From a bacterium (lineage in GTDB: Bacteria > SZUA-182 > DTGQ01), in NCBI GenBank assembly GCA_040755755.1, contig JBFLZW010000013.1, positions 1 through 64,000 on the forward strand: a stretch of DNA of 64,000 bases, read 5' to 3'. Below the pieces are notes generated by a model. That model saw nothing but the letters and a program-made list of their open reading frames with translations, had not been told where the DNA came from and made no database searches. Of the stretch, positions 8,601 through 18,800 are shown in pieces. Made by a program: the position numbers and the translations under genes. Positions within the stretch are counted from its first letter, which is position 1, and every line of letters starts with the position of its first letter.

Positions 8601-10957
8601 GCGTGAGGATGCATTTTTCGGTAATCTCTCAAGATGCGATATATCAACATAGATTCTCGGCTCTTGTGGAAAAGATCGGTATCGCTCACATCTTCCTCAT
8701 CAAAAGCATCGTAGCGTAAGAGCATCCGCGTAGTAAGAGAGGCTTCCCTGTTACCTATGCTGCCAATTCGATGGATCAGATTTTCTCCTCGCACATTCGT
8801 ATCCAGGATATGGTTCCGGTCCTTTATTAGTCCGGATAGAGGCATCTGTATAGCTGCTAGATCGATATAGTTCTGCCAAACGGCACTGGCACTATGAAAG
8901 GCTCGTGGGTCAGATGCACTCAGGGCATTCCCTGCAATGGTTCCAAAGCAGGTAAACAGATATCGCTCATGTGCCTGTAACATCTCTAACAAAGCAGGAT
9001 GCAAAATTGTCACTACTCCCGATGGCTCAAATTTATCCCACACCCATCTATCGCCCTCTTCACTCCGCCGTCGGCAGACAATGAGGAATGACCGGAACAG
9101 TAGCTGTGCAAGCGGGCTACCTGCACACTCAGGTTCACGGAAAAGATAAGCATCGAATGCATCTTCATACGCTTTTCTTAATGAGTCCCAATCATCTTCC
9201 AAGGCTGTATGTAATCCTTCGGTCTGGGCTTTCTGTATGAAGCGGCCGTATTCAAAGGCCAGTTTTTGTACATGCTTCAAAAGCGGGTCATCTTTGTCCA
9301 AGTCTGACACACTGAGTAGATTAAATATACTGCCGCCTTCATCCTGAATGCACTGGCGGAGAACACGGCGAATCTCCTCATCATCCTTGGCAAGCATAAG
9401 CTCTTCATAGTACGGCACGTGAAATACCGGCAGACAATAGCCGCCCGCCTTTTCTATGCCCTGTGCAGCCCACCGCACAAGCTCATCAACTATTCTATAA
9501 GGTTCAATTTCCGGTAATCGCCATGCAAACTGCTTGGTGACCGGTCTTTCCCACCCTTCTCCCACCAATTCCACGGAAAACTGCAAGAATGGCTCTGCAC
9601 TACGAGCCGACTGGCAATCGATATCTTCCCTCACAAGGTGCGAATGAACCAATACGTTCTGATCCTCTCTGCACAGTTTCGTCTGTGCGATCTGTTGCTC
9701 TAGCAGATTATCAATCCCTCCCAGCAAGCGGGTTAAATAAGTGCGCGCCTTTAGCGCACGCTCATCAGGGGATTCTCCGTCACAGTCATGTTTGAAAAGA
9801 CATGATTCAATGCGTATCTCTCTCAAGCTCAAGACATCCTGGGCAAAAACTCTCTGCCTTACTGCTTCTTCTTTGAACTCAGCCAGCGTGTTCCATAGAG
9901 CAGTCAGTACGACTTGGACAGGCCCACCTGTCAGCTTTTTAACTGTCTCCTTCTTCGGTTTTGGCTCTTTGGGAGCCCGGAAGCCAAGAATATGGTCACG
10001 AATAGTGACAAAGTCGCATCTGCGTAACTTGATGCAGAGTTCATCATTCCCTGTCTTGATGTATTCTGTAAGAGCATCTATAAAAGCTTTATCACTATCG
10101 AAAGGCTCCCGAACACTCTGGTCGAATAATTCCCCAAGTTCACGATGCTTTAGAAATTTTTCAATTGTTTCAACTGCCCGCTGGCGAGGGCGATCCTCAA
10201 GGAATGCATCATAAGAGAAGAATGATATAGCATCACCTACATATGGCCCAAAAGACCGCCGAGTGGAAAATTTATACGTTGAGAAAGAAGGTAAACCAAA
10301 ACACCCAAGGCTGCGCAGCAGAATCTTTTCTGCATCTCTTCCATCTTGCGCTGCTTTCAGGTTGAGCTCTTCCAGCAATGTGCTGATCTGGAGGATATCC
10401 GCTAATCCATACTCGATCGATGATTGAAAAATAACGTCAAAATGATGGAGTGTGTTTTCCTCAAAACCTACCGATGACTCATTCAAAGCTATAGAGACCC
10501 ATGGAGCAAAACTACCCTGTAGTTCCTCTTTCCAGATCGTGCGAAAATCGCAGTGATGAAAATCCGCCAGACTGGAGGAATCAGTGACCCTATCAACTCC
10601 TATCAAGAGAATTACAAGAAATTCACCTTGCTTAGCAGAGGCATTGCGATAGCTTGTCAGGTTGCCCTGTTCGTCGCGCCATCCCTTATTGTAAATTTCG
10701 GTGATTTGTTTTCTTATAGCAACATCATCTGCCGCTTCCCACTCTCGGTAAAGGATATTCGCAACCTTGATCAGTGGTGAGATCGTTCGGCTTTGCTCGG
10801 CACAGTAATTAACCAGGCGGTTCCCAACTTCCGTAACCACAGTAGCCGGTACGCTAGGCATCATGAATAGGAGCTTGCTGCCAGGTTCTCCCTGGCGAAT
10901 ATGGCGCTCTATTTGCTTGCGGATATGCTCAAATACAGTCTTTGCAAAGAACCTCAT
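5645..10957 (-). CDS. DptH-like fusion of PD-(D/E)XK nuclease signature and HerA/FtsK-type ATPase
   Basis: A 1770-aa protein. The C-terminal ~370 residues form a HerA/FtsK-like motor: Walker A GTSGMGKT (K1430) and Walker B VVVLDEVQNL (D1646, E1647), followed by a LILATQ sensor-like strand. Upstream of the motor lies a candidate PD-(D/E)XK nuclease core: PDLLW (D1154), then LRLIECKLAK (E1176, K1178), then a QQQLENGL helix. Length and layout resemble DptH (DndH) of the phosphorothioation-dependent restriction module DptFGH. It follows the DptF-like and DptG-like genes in the same order as dptF-dptG-dptH. Its ATG overlaps the preceding stop by 4 bp (ATGA). I infer that it is the DNA-translocating, cutting effector. 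The ATPase is certain, the nuclease likely, the DptH relation probable. Confidence 0.8.
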   Translation of the reverse strand: MRFFAKTVFEHIRKQIERHIRQGEPGSKLLFMMPSVPATVVTEVGNRLVNYCAEQSRTISPLIKVANILYREWEAADDVAIRKQITEIYNKGWRDEQGNLTSYRNASAKQGEFLVILLIGVDRVTDSSSLADFHHCDFRTIWKEELQGSFAPWVSIALNESSVGFEENTLHHFDVIFQSSIEYGLADILQISTLLEELNLKAAQDGRDAEKILLRSLGCFGLPSFSTYKFSTRRSFGPYVGDAISFFSYDAFLEDRPRQRAVETIEKFLKHRELGELFDQSVREPFDSDKAFIDALTEYIKTGNDELCIKLRRCDFVTIRDHILGFRAPKEPKPKKETVKKLTGGPVQVVLTALWNTLAEFKEEAVRQRVFAQDVLSLREIRIESCLFKHDCDGESPDERALKARTYLTRLLGGIDNLLEQQIAQTKLCREDQNVLVHSHLVREDIDCQSARSAEPFLQFSVELVGEGWERPVTKQFAWRLPEIEPYRIVDELVRWAAQGIEKAGGYCLPVFHVPYYEELMLAKDDEEIRRVLRQCIQDEGGSIFNLLSVSDLDKDDPLLKHVQKLAFEYGRFIQKAQTEGLHTALEDDWDSLRKAYEDAFDAYLFREPECAGSPLAQLLFRSFLIVCRRRSEEGDRWVWDKFEPSGVVTILHPALLEMLQAHERYLFTCFGTIAGNALSASDPRAFHSASAVWQNYIDLAAIQMPLSGLIKDRNHILDTNVRGENLIHRIGSIGNREASLTTRMLLRYDAFDEEDVSDTDLFHKSRESMLIYRILRDYRKMHPHADDGLSIAIYQNQDIQPIIAAVDQFLSEVYSEVYEDNLTKPHKYTMSVTIFTESSDDACVSRWINQWKERWEASETLGSLAHYQYSHLSVAHRLVSHQDYYHQFRKLIDEGLEVDIAILNRFIGAGEQENDFKRVEPYVVTSRTLKFPILEKSFCAVRDPGRKFQRARILSNRQFHITTRHAELMARLKNQETQQNTHHVVLGFGDYKPWEGVVDKLHQRAEWVVCIDPSIDEQLIYQKHSDTLEEREIIGFGSGVGSHGEANYTISTEQFSLADVLYRLTASIREVYSGWSADVYESVAKGVLAESRRLSGLSLVRATGVGHYIRDFMAYALTRKILSAGGDALCDQLVSLDAYRHWFDSADSDTRPDLLWIIARVGDDGRFHLDLRLIECKLAKMADTHKDKSQQQLENGLRHLIAVFTPRLNNRSIEDDRPDQRYWWLQIHRLIASKAEITRRDQERRVLTALERLAEGDYDIEWRAAAIFFWTDHAGANLSLNDVWPYAFEEQELGINVVSAGSTYVRTLCTAKAASAFPWEGSPIQFDATIIPELPIMPKDGEEKESIEPSASCIEFDHEESNVPLMQPPDEEGDVGQQQRTLPPMEIKIPDRILLGTTSKGSRPVYWEFGHKELTNRHMLVFGTSGMGKTYTIQCLLYELGRCGQNSLIVDYTNGFFDNQLEEEFKAFLQPVQHVVRKKPLSINPFRQQQVEVINGESISEGDANTAQRISGVFGEVYSFGDQQKSALYQAVKRGITASGEAGMTLTDLIPYLEEISKEKGSIGSSARSVISKILPFVDQNPFGVEDPESWERLFNDSQQRCHVIQLAGFLPDAARLITEFSLIDLFWFYRGRGTKDCPRVVVLDEVQNLDHREESPLAKLLREGRKFGFSLILATQIMSNLQKDERDRLFNAAHKLFFRPADTEVRTYADIIAISTNEKADIWMNHLTSLEKGECYSLGPSLNEATGKLEAKPFRIRITSLSERSSNI

Positions 10958-12624
10958 AATCCGTTCTTTCTGCCATCAAAGGGATTAGTGACTAGAGAGC
11001 AGGAATCAGACAACCGGATAAGCACTCCGGACGCATTAAGCATTTCCACTACCCATGCATCTAAGTTCCCGTCCAGCATAGTAAGCCGCGTAGCCCCATG
11101 CCATTCACATGCCTGGCCAATTTTCTCGCTGTCCAGAGCAATACCATAGTGGGTAAACACCAGCTTTTTGAATGTCTCGTAGGTAACTCGCTCCCCTGGG
11201 CGAATCACGGACATCACGAGAAATCGTAGCAGGCGATCATTCAGTACAAAGCGGGCTCCGGTACCTCGCTTCGGTACAACCAAGCCAATTCGCTTGGCTA
11301 GAGTTAGAAATAGCTTGTACCCATAACGTCCATCTGCCTCCTTATAAGGATCAACCCACTTCTGTCCACAGGCTCGATCCTCGCGTTCCTGCTGGGCCAC
11401 TACCGCGCGAATATCTGGATGCCGAATCGCATCGTAAATCATGCGCTGAATGGCACTTACACTACGCCGGGATATCTGCTTCAGGACACTATCCCGTCCC
11501 TCCGGATCGGAAACAGCCCACACAAATGCCAGAGGGCCAGCTTTTTCCCCTTGTGCTTGCGGCCAATCAACATAGCGAGCGCTCTGCGCACAGAGACTGC
11601 GCAACACCTGCATAGCACAAGCGATTTCCAGTAGCTCCAGCCGTTCAATTGGATCGACGGCTGCATCACAAAGGCGCAGTAACTCAACTGCAAATAGCAG
11701 CCCCTCCTGCCAGCTCTCTGCTGGACACCATCCGCAGCGTGTGAACCTTGGATTACCATTCTCATCTTTGTCTGTATGTTTAGAAGTCTCAGGATCTACC
11801 CCGGAATCAATAAAAGTAGCTAGTTTGCCCAGGGTTTTCGGACAAGCATTCAGAACTCCGCTGATTCCATCCTCCAGAGCCTTATGAAGGCATTCCGGCG
11901 TGCGTTCTTGCTTTGAAAGGCCGAGGTCTGCTTTGGTATTCCACATTTCGATTAAGCTCTCTTCTTGCCTTAAGGCATTGCAAATCTGAAGGTAGAGAAG
12001 TTCCCCTCCTCGTGCGAGAAATAATTGTTGGTTATGTGAAAAGAAATCTAAGGCGTCGCCCCATCCTTGTACGTTTGCATCTTTAGCACGTGTTTCTCTC
12101 CAAATACTCTCTCCACCAATCAACTCCCGAATGAGAGGCAGGAAACTCTGCGCGCACCAAGTTCTTTCACTCCCTACACCCTGGAACCCCAAAAAGAGGT
12201 TCTCTAGTGTGCGTAGTACTTCCGTCCTTTCGGCTGTGCTGGATACTACCAACCTCTCCTGACTACTCAATAAATCTCTCAGTTTATGATAATGTTCCCG
12301 GTGGCTTTGATGCCTAGTTTCCAGTTTTGAAGCTCCCAGGAAAGCAAACAATTTTAGGTTAAGACATGCCTTCGCTGTATAGTCAAGGTGTACTTTATCC
12401 GGCCATGCTCGAAGTAGATCAAGATATGGAAACACCTGCTTAGATAATAATAAAGTGTTACCTATCTTTTTAGCGGACGAAGCTACAAGTAAAAATTCTA
12501 CCAACAATTCTGGAACTGTTTGGTCAACAAAGAAGCGACGACCGAAGAGTTGAATGGCGGGATTGCGGTCCTGGCCACGATGTGTGATCATTTCCAAACT
12601 TATATGAGGAAAATGTTTAACCAT
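10954..12624 (-). CDS. uncharacterised protein in the DptG-like position
   Basis: A 556-aa protein without a recognisable P-loop, nuclease or membrane segment. It is mostly helical. The C-terminal ~120 residues (from about TYETFKKLVFTHYGI) could be a winged-helix fold, and there is a single CGWC motif in the middle. Assignment rests on context: the gene overlaps the upstream 799-aa ATPase gene by 8 bp and the downstream nuclease-translocase by 4 bp, so the three proteins are probably made together. In Dnd restriction modules the middle gene of F-G-H encodes DptG, a non-ATPase of similar size. I infer a structural partner of the DptH-like motor, not a demonstrated homolog. Confidence 0.55.
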   Translation of the reverse strand: MVKHFPHISLEMITHRGQDRNPAIQLFGRRFFVDQTVPELLVEFLLVASSAKKIGNTLLLSKQVFPYLDLLRAWPDKVHLDYTAKACLNLKLFAFLGASKLETRHQSHREHYHKLRDLLSSQERLVVSSTAERTEVLRTLENLFLGFQGVGSERTWCAQSFLPLIRELIGGESIWRETRAKDANVQGWGDALDFFSHNQQLFLARGGELLYLQICNALRQEESLIEMWNTKADLGLSKQERTPECLHKALEDGISGVLNACPKTLGKLATFIDSGVDPETSKHTDKDENGNPRFTRCGWCPAESWQEGLLFAVELLRLCDAAVDPIERLELLEIACAMQVLRSLCAQSARYVDWPQAQGEKAGPLAFVWAVSDPEGRDSVLKQISRRSVSAIQRMIYDAIRHPDIRAVVAQQEREDRACGQKWVDPYKEADGRYGYKLFLTLAKRIGLVVPKRGTGARFVLNDRLLRFLVMSVIRPGERVTYETFKKLVFTHYGIALDSEKIGQACEWHGATRLTMLDGNLDAWVVEMLNASGVLIRLSDSCSLVTNPFDGRKNGL

Positions 12625-15016
12625 CAGTCACCTCCAGCCGACTTCCGCGCAATGCATAGATCTGCCGCTTGAATGTGTGGTTTGTGCGGGCTCTAATGAG
12701 CATAATACCTTCGCCTTGATCCACATCTGCCAACCGAATGAGTTGACCCTTGAACCTCTCTAAACGGTCGATGTAAGATGCCTGTAAACTCTCTCCAATT
12801 TCTCCTTGATTTCGCATCATGACATAGTCCAAAAACGGCAATCCAAGCCGAAGCGTAGTATCCCTGTGGTTTTTGAGCATTAGTTCAAGTCGCCCCCCCT
12901 CAGCACCATCGTTATTTGGCGAAATAAGGCTTAGTTTGAAATCATCCGCGGGAAAACGTGCTAATACGACTTGGGCACTTTGGCGTACCCTATATGAGCG
13001 TCGGCTTAATGTAACATATAGGTGGTCGGAAGGCGTACCCTCTGGAAACCTGATACCTGTGAAGTGTTCCTGAAGAACATGAAGAATCCGTCGAAGCAGG
13101 TCAGTTGTCTCCTGCAACGCAAGACCCGCATTAGGTCGCTTCTGCCACCGAGCAAAATTTAAAACCATCAGTGAATTTAAAAAAGTCTTAATATATGTGT
13201 CTATGCTATCATCAGTCGAAGTAGACTTATGCAAAAAGAAAATCATTCGGCGTACTTGTTCTCGCGCTTTTGTATCCTTTAGGTTCTCATCAAACTTAAG
13301 CCTTGCCCCGCACCTGCGTAATTGCTCGAATTCCTCATCACAGCCTTTCGCATCCAAGCGGAAGACAGGGCCTTTGCTCTGCATCCAGAGTCGCCTTTCC
13401 CAAGTAGGACATGGGTGACTGCCGAATCCCTGTTCTCGTATCACACTCACAGTGCGAAGTTGCAGCGCAGGGCTATCGACATCTCTGCCATTATCTCCAA
13501 AAAAACGATTGAAAAACATGAACTCAGTACTTAACGGAGGGGCAGCCTTCTGCGACATCTTAACAATGTCCTCACAGTTGAGTCCTGATGTAATCATGTA
13601 GGCCAAATGTCCAGACAGTTGGCGCAAAGTAAACCGTGTCCCATACTCGTACATGCGGCGGTAAATTAAAAAAATACGTTCCCGAACAACATCCTCATTT
13701 TGTTGAATAAGATCTATGTTTCGGGAAATAGGGCAATTCCTGAAATAAACGCATATCTTACATGCTGCCCAACGGTCAGCTTTAATCATCCGCTGAAAGA
13801 CCCTTTCAGCAAGTTCAAGATTATCCATCATTGATAGATTAATTATAGAAAAAAAGACGTTATGGAATTGCATTTCACATGGTTTATCCATACTAATTCT
13901 GTGGAGTATTTCGCTTTCGGTATACACCCGGTTACCATCTGGAGACTTCCGCTCATAATTGGAGAATGTTTCCAACAACGTGCCTGTATTTGAAATTAAA
14001 AGGAACCGCCTTGCGTCACCTTTCAGCATTTCATCAACCAATGTAAGACGTTCGACTGGAGACCATTCACTAAAGTCCTTTATAAGAGTAATAGCAATGC
14101 CATTAAACATCAAATTTTCACGCCGAGTCAGATCGTTGGGCAGTGGCTGCTCACAGGGTAATTCCTTGAACCGCTTATAAAGTTCTGTAGCAATAGTAGA
14201 CTTTCCGTCACCAGCGTGACCAGTAAGGATAACATGCCGCCTTTCTTTACCAAGTAATATTCCATTGATATACGCAGTCAGCGGATGAGAAACATGGATA
14301 AGCCCAAAAAAGGCATTTCGAGCCTGGGACTCTGCAAGAGCGTTTTCACTCCCGGCATTCCGGCAGTGAAGTGAATTCAAGTAAGCAACAAAGAGATTCG
14401 TTTGCAGCCCCTCTTCAGGTTTTGGTTGCATATGTCCCCAATTCTCTCTTACCGAACTCAAATCCATAACGTTAGCTCCATATCGTAAGAGCGAAGTCTC
14501 CTCTGGTACAATTTTCTCTGATCTTTGCACATGTGGATTGGTTATATGTCTGAGTTGTTCATGTAAATATTCAATTATCCTTTGCCGAGAAACCAGATCA
14601 CGAAGGCAGGTATCAAATTCTTGACTCGCATATCCAAATTCTACAGTCTCCACCAAACGTCGGCGAGTAAGGCGCAAGTTTGGAGTCTCTTTATAATAGT
14701 GAAACAATGCCTCTGCATCAGTTTTTACCTTTAGATGCCAGATTTGATCATTTGATAAATGGTAGTAAGGATGTTCGATCAGAACAGTTTTGGGGTCCGT
14801 CTCTGGAAAAACGCGAAGCCATGTATCAAGAAATTTGTCATCGAGCCATGATTCCATCGGGAAGCAGTTTTCTCGACAAGGATTCTCCTCATAGAGATTA
14901 GCCAGCATCAATAAGAAGATAAACTTATGCGGACTTATTTGTCCATTAGCTCTCATGATGTGTAGAGATTTTAACTTTGACAATATGTAATTTAGTAGGC
15001 CCTCTTGCTCACTCAT
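12617..15016 (-). CDS. P-loop ATPase in the DptF-like position
   Basis: A 799-aa protein with a clear Walker A, GHAGDGKS at about residues 266-273 (K272), following the strand RHVILT. A short Cys cluster C419-x2-C422-x5-C428 (in ACKICVYFRNC) may bind zinc or iron-sulfur. DptF of phosphorothioation-dependent restriction systems is a P-loop ATPase of comparable size encoded just before DptG and DptH, which matches this gene order. It overlaps the upstream PAPS-reductase-like gene by 4 bp and the downstream gene by 8 bp. The role in sensing or gating the effector is inferred. An alternative is a STAND-like or AAA defence ATPase unrelated to DptF. Confidence 0.65.
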   Translation of the reverse strand: MSEQEGLLNYILSKLKSLHIMRANGQISPHKFIFLLMLANLYEENPCRENCFPMESWLDDKFLDTWLRVFPETDPKTVLIEHPYYHLSNDQIWHLKVKTDAEALFHYYKETPNLRLTRRRLVETVEFGYASQEFDTCLRDLVSRQRIIEYLHEQLRHITNPHVQRSEKIVPEETSLLRYGANVMDLSSVRENWGHMQPKPEEGLQTNLFVAYLNSLHCRNAGSENALAESQARNAFFGLIHVSHPLTAYINGILLGKERRHVILTGHAGDGKSTIATELYKRFKELPCEQPLPNDLTRRENLMFNGIAITLIKDFSEWSPVERLTLVDEMLKGDARRFLLISNTGTLLETFSNYERKSPDGNRVYTESEILHRISMDKPCEMQFHNVFFSIINLSMMDNLELAERVFQRMIKADRWAACKICVYFRNCPISRNIDLIQQNEDVVRERIFLIYRRMYEYGTRFTLRQLSGHLAYMITSGLNCEDIVKMSQKAAPPLSTEFMFFNRFFGDNGRDVDSPALQLRTVSVIREQGFGSHPCPTWERRLWMQSKGPVFRLDAKGCDEEFEQLRRCGARLKFDENLKDTKAREQVRRMIFFLHKSTSTDDSIDTYIKTFLNSLMVLNFARWQKRPNAGLALQETTDLLRRILHVLQEHFTGIRFPEGTPSDHLYVTLSRRSYRVRQSAQVVLARFPADDFKLSLISPNNDGAEGGRLELMLKNHRDTTLRLGLPFLDYVMMRNQGEIGESLQASYIDRLERFKGQLIRLADVDQGEGIMLIRARTNHTFKRQIYALRGSRLEVTDG

Positions 15017-15807
15017 TTTTTGTCTCTGATGAGTAAATTTTCGGGATTGAATGGTTGAACATTAATACCAGCCATACTATCAATGAGAAGTGGCCGGTTT
15101 TTTATTGCTTCGGGCATACCATTGCCCGCCGTGGAGGAAAGATCGCGAAGGCTGCCATTATCCCGCCAAGTGTAAGTCCGGCCATCAGAATGCTGTTCCT
15201 CGTATTGACATGCCTTCTCAAAGAGGGTTGGATGGTTTGTCCGGAGTCCGCGCCATTCGTTATCCCGTTGAAAAAAACAAAAAAAGCATCCTGACCGTTG
15301 ACGCCAAGAATAATATGATGGCATTCCGAGTCCTACGTCACTCAGAATTTGGATGATATCGTCTATCATAAGCCTATTATCTATAAAAGGATGGACAGGA
15401 ATTATATTTTCGTCTGATGGACGGTAGCCCTCTCTATCTTCATCCGCCCGAAGTCCAACATAGCTATAGACGCGGGTACCTCGGCAGTGTTGTCTTAACC
15501 ATTCTTTATAGGGCCTTAGCTTAAGTTGGCGAGTACACCACCTATTGGTAGGAGAGGGGAGAACCCCACCGTAGTACTTCAGCCAATATTCAAAGCCCCG
15601 AGGAGAACGAATGCTTATTATTTCTATGCTTAGCACAGCTCTAATTCTATCTAAGTATTCGTATGTTTCAGGCAACTCACATCCGCTATCAATAAACACA
15701 TATTCCAAAGGAATTTCAGGGTGTTTCTCACGCATATATACAGCGAGGGCTGCACTGTCCTTACCGCCGGATAATGCCAGAATGTGTCTTTCACGTTTCG
15801 CTGTCAT
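15013..15807 (-). CDS. PAPS-reductase-family / DndC-like ATP pyrophosphatase
   Basis: A 264-aa enzyme with the PP-loop SGGKDS at residues 13-18, FIDSGCELPET at 39-48, RWCTRQLK with C91, GLRADEDR at 118-125, and SGCFFC with C174 and C177. C91 plus the C174/C177 pair, with a fourth Cys (C43, C108 or C200), could hold a [4Fe-4S] cluster as in DndC. Family members activate a substrate with ATP and transfer or reduce sulfur. DndC/SspD-type members put sulfur into the DNA backbone, and BREX type 4 also uses a PAPS-reductase-domain protein. The gene abuts the 1144-aa ATPase gene (0 bp) and overlaps the next by 4 bp. I infer DNA sulfur modification or related nucleotide chemistry; no cysteine desulfurase, DndD or DndE is present. 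Confidence 0.85.
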   Translation of the reverse strand: MTAKRERHILALSGGKDSAALAVYMREKHPEIPLEYVFIDSGCELPETYEYLDRIRAVLSIEIISIRSPRGFEYWLKYYGGVLPSPTNRWCTRQLKLRPYKEWLRQHCRGTRVYSYVGLRADEDREGYRPSDENIIPVHPFIDNRLMIDDIIQILSDVGLGMPSYYSWRQRSGCFFCFFQRDNEWRGLRTNHPTLFEKACQYEEQHSDGRTYTWRDNGSLRDLSSTAGNGMPEAIKNRPLLIDSMAGINVQPFNPENLLIRDKK

Positions 15808-18800
15808 TTACTTCTTCTCCTCAAGCGATTCTGAAAGCAAGGCACAGAGCGCAGCACGCATATCGAGCGATTGACTAAAGATATTCGAAAAATTTTGCCT
15901 GAGCTTGCGGCGTGTTACCTCGTCAAGTCGAACGACTCGACGATGGGTCTTTCCATCTCCACGGGTCAGGGTAACGACTACGTTGCTATCGTCCCCTAAC
16001 CCTAGCCCGGCAGCAACCAACTCTCTGAGAGACTCAATACGGGCAGACAGCTCCAACATTGATGCACGGAACGGCTCTATATCGGTGTCATGCCATGAAT
16101 CTACCGGCTTTTTGATCGTCTGGCCTGCAATACCACGTATCCATTCAGCATCATCTTCACATCTATTGATAAAAGCGCTTAGCACGGATTTAAGACCCTT
16201 ATCTTGACAAGGGTTGATGAGCGGCGATATGCGTTTTTGCATTTCCTTGCGGAAAGGCTGTAAGGTATTAGTCTTGGCATGGAAACCAAATGCCTCCATA
16301 ATAATTTGTTGTACTTCGATATTCAAACGGTCAAAGGCATTATGGAGTTCGAGAAGAGCTTCCTGGAGACGGTCTCGCAACATCTCTTTCCATGCACGGT
16401 CCGGGTGACCGTCCTTGAGTACAGGCGAAATTCCGAGGGCAATGGGTATTTCCTCAAAAAGAAGCTGAATTGGCTCCCTGGCATTAAGGATAGCTCCACG
16501 CAATTTCTGCGCTGCAAGCGAAATCCGGCGAGTGAAGCGAGTATATTGGGGTAGTTCCTCCATAAATCGAACCAAAGGTGTTACTATCCGCAATAGAGAG
16601 GGATTGCGGACATTTTTATCAAGTTGGAGAACGTTGGTATCCAGTACCTGCATATACGCCTGAACGACCTCTCGGCGAAGACCGGTTGGTGCATAGCGCC
16701 GTAACGAGAATAATTCCGGACGATTGACCATGAGAGCGATTTCGGCTTCCCCGAAATAAGGTTTGAACGCTCTTTCCTGATACAAAGCAATCTCATCAGC
16801 ATTCACAATCAGATAGTGGCAGAGGAATAATGGAATAGGCCCTTCTCGCATGCCGAATGGCGGTTCCTTGAGCCGGTGAATGAGGGCACGGACATCGATT
16901 CCCTCATGTTTGTCTTGGGCAGCATCAAGCATTCCATCCAGCACATTCCATACAGCCGCCAGTTGAGGATGGAGGGTAGCATCAGGGCGTATGAACCTCC
17001 ATTGTCCGCCAGTATATCGATGAAGTCCGGTTGACCGAAAGAGTGAGCGATAGATTGCGACTTCAGGCCCATAACCAGTGAGTCCAAGATTCTCTTCTCT
17101 CTCCCTCGCTACCATAGCCTCTCCCAATTCACGACGGGCACGTGCTGCCGCGCTTGAAAGCTGTTCATAGTTGATCATCTCATTACCGATCTTAGGACAT
17201 TGGGCAAACACTTGATCACAGAGGCTTGAAATCAGTGACGAGAGATCACGATAATATCTCACTTTCTGTAGTTCACCGAATGCATACCATTGAGCATCCT
17301 CAGAACCAGGAGCATAGATCTCTCCGACATAACTCCGCAGTCGATCTTCCGCTGCCTGGACGCGGAAGCGGGCTTCCTTCCGGGCGACACCATCATGAAC
17401 AAGCTCTGGAGCCTCATCAAAGACCGCCCTTGCCGCGGCTGCTTCGAGAATCAACTCTCTGATTTGATTCTCATGAGCAGTGTATGCAACCAAGATAGGG
17501 CGTCCATCTGCACAAGCTGGAGGTAACTCTTGAATTGTGGTCTGATTTCCGAATGCGTAGACGAGCAGTCCATCGTATCCACGCTGGGGTTTTGGTGCTG
17601 CTGCGATCAAATCCGTTATTGCCATCCATCGGCACTCAAATCTTCGGACTGTGCCTGTTTCATACGAGTGACGCGAGGCTATTATCGGGACTTGCGGACA
17701 GTAACTCTGAAGGGTTTCCACCAAAGGGCGTGTTTCGAGTAAAGCCCTTTTTTCATGGATCGCTCCGATGATGTCAAAGTCCGATCCCTCCCAGAGCCGG
17801 TACTCCTGTGCGTATTGACGAAAAATGAGAACTTTTTTCTGAGACAAGTCAGATATCTCATTATCCAAAGTCTGCTGGTCAATACCAAGTGGCTCCAGGA
17901 GTGCCAATCGAAGGACCTGTGGGGTTGCCGGAAACCCGAAGGGGCCGGATATAAGGTTCAAAACACCTACGGCTTTAAGAATAGCAAGGCTTTGGGGTGA
18001 TAGTGAATGCGCCTGGCCAATGATATCTTGAATCTCGACCCATCGTTGTGCTTCAGGACGGTTGATGAAAGTAGTGGTAGATACGGAAAAGAAGTAATCA
18101 TAGAGATAATCGAGTCCTAATGAGGGTAATCGCTCATCTGTGCCTACCTTGTGATTCAGCAGATAATGGGGCAAAGCGTATGGATCGCCGCTACAGAGGA
18201 AAGACAGAAGCGTCCTGTCGTTCTGGGCGAATCTCCGGCATAGCTCGGTCAGCACGATCGCTGACACTGGATGCAAGGGATAGAGTGAAGCTATCTCATC
18301 CTCTGTCATGCTCTCCACGCTTGGAAGCTTCGCCGCTTTTGCCTGCTGGGCAATAGTCGCTGCCCACTCCTGAATCTTGACGGCCAAACGACTTTCCTCT
18401 GGCCGTTGTACTAAAATTCGCCGGGCTAGTGCCAACATCTGAGGTGTTGATTCAACAAACGAGATATCTTCAAAGCGGCCTTGCACTTTGTTCCACTCTT
18501 GTCTTTGCTGAACGGTAAGACCCGACGCATAGCCTTCAAAGGATTGGTGCAGGCAAACCCACAAATAAACACCTGAAATTTCAGCCAGCATCTGCATGAC
18601 AAAGATATCACCCTTATCGGGGTGATGAACCATATATTCAAGGTTCTTTCCAAACTCATCTATGACAATGATGATAGGCCGATAAAGCTTTTTGTGTAAT
18701 ACTGAAATGCTTTTTGCAATAGTATGGGAATCAGGGTGCTCCTGCTGGCATAGCTGCTGCAGCTCAGATATAGAGTTTTGAAGTTGGGTTCGCCAATGAA

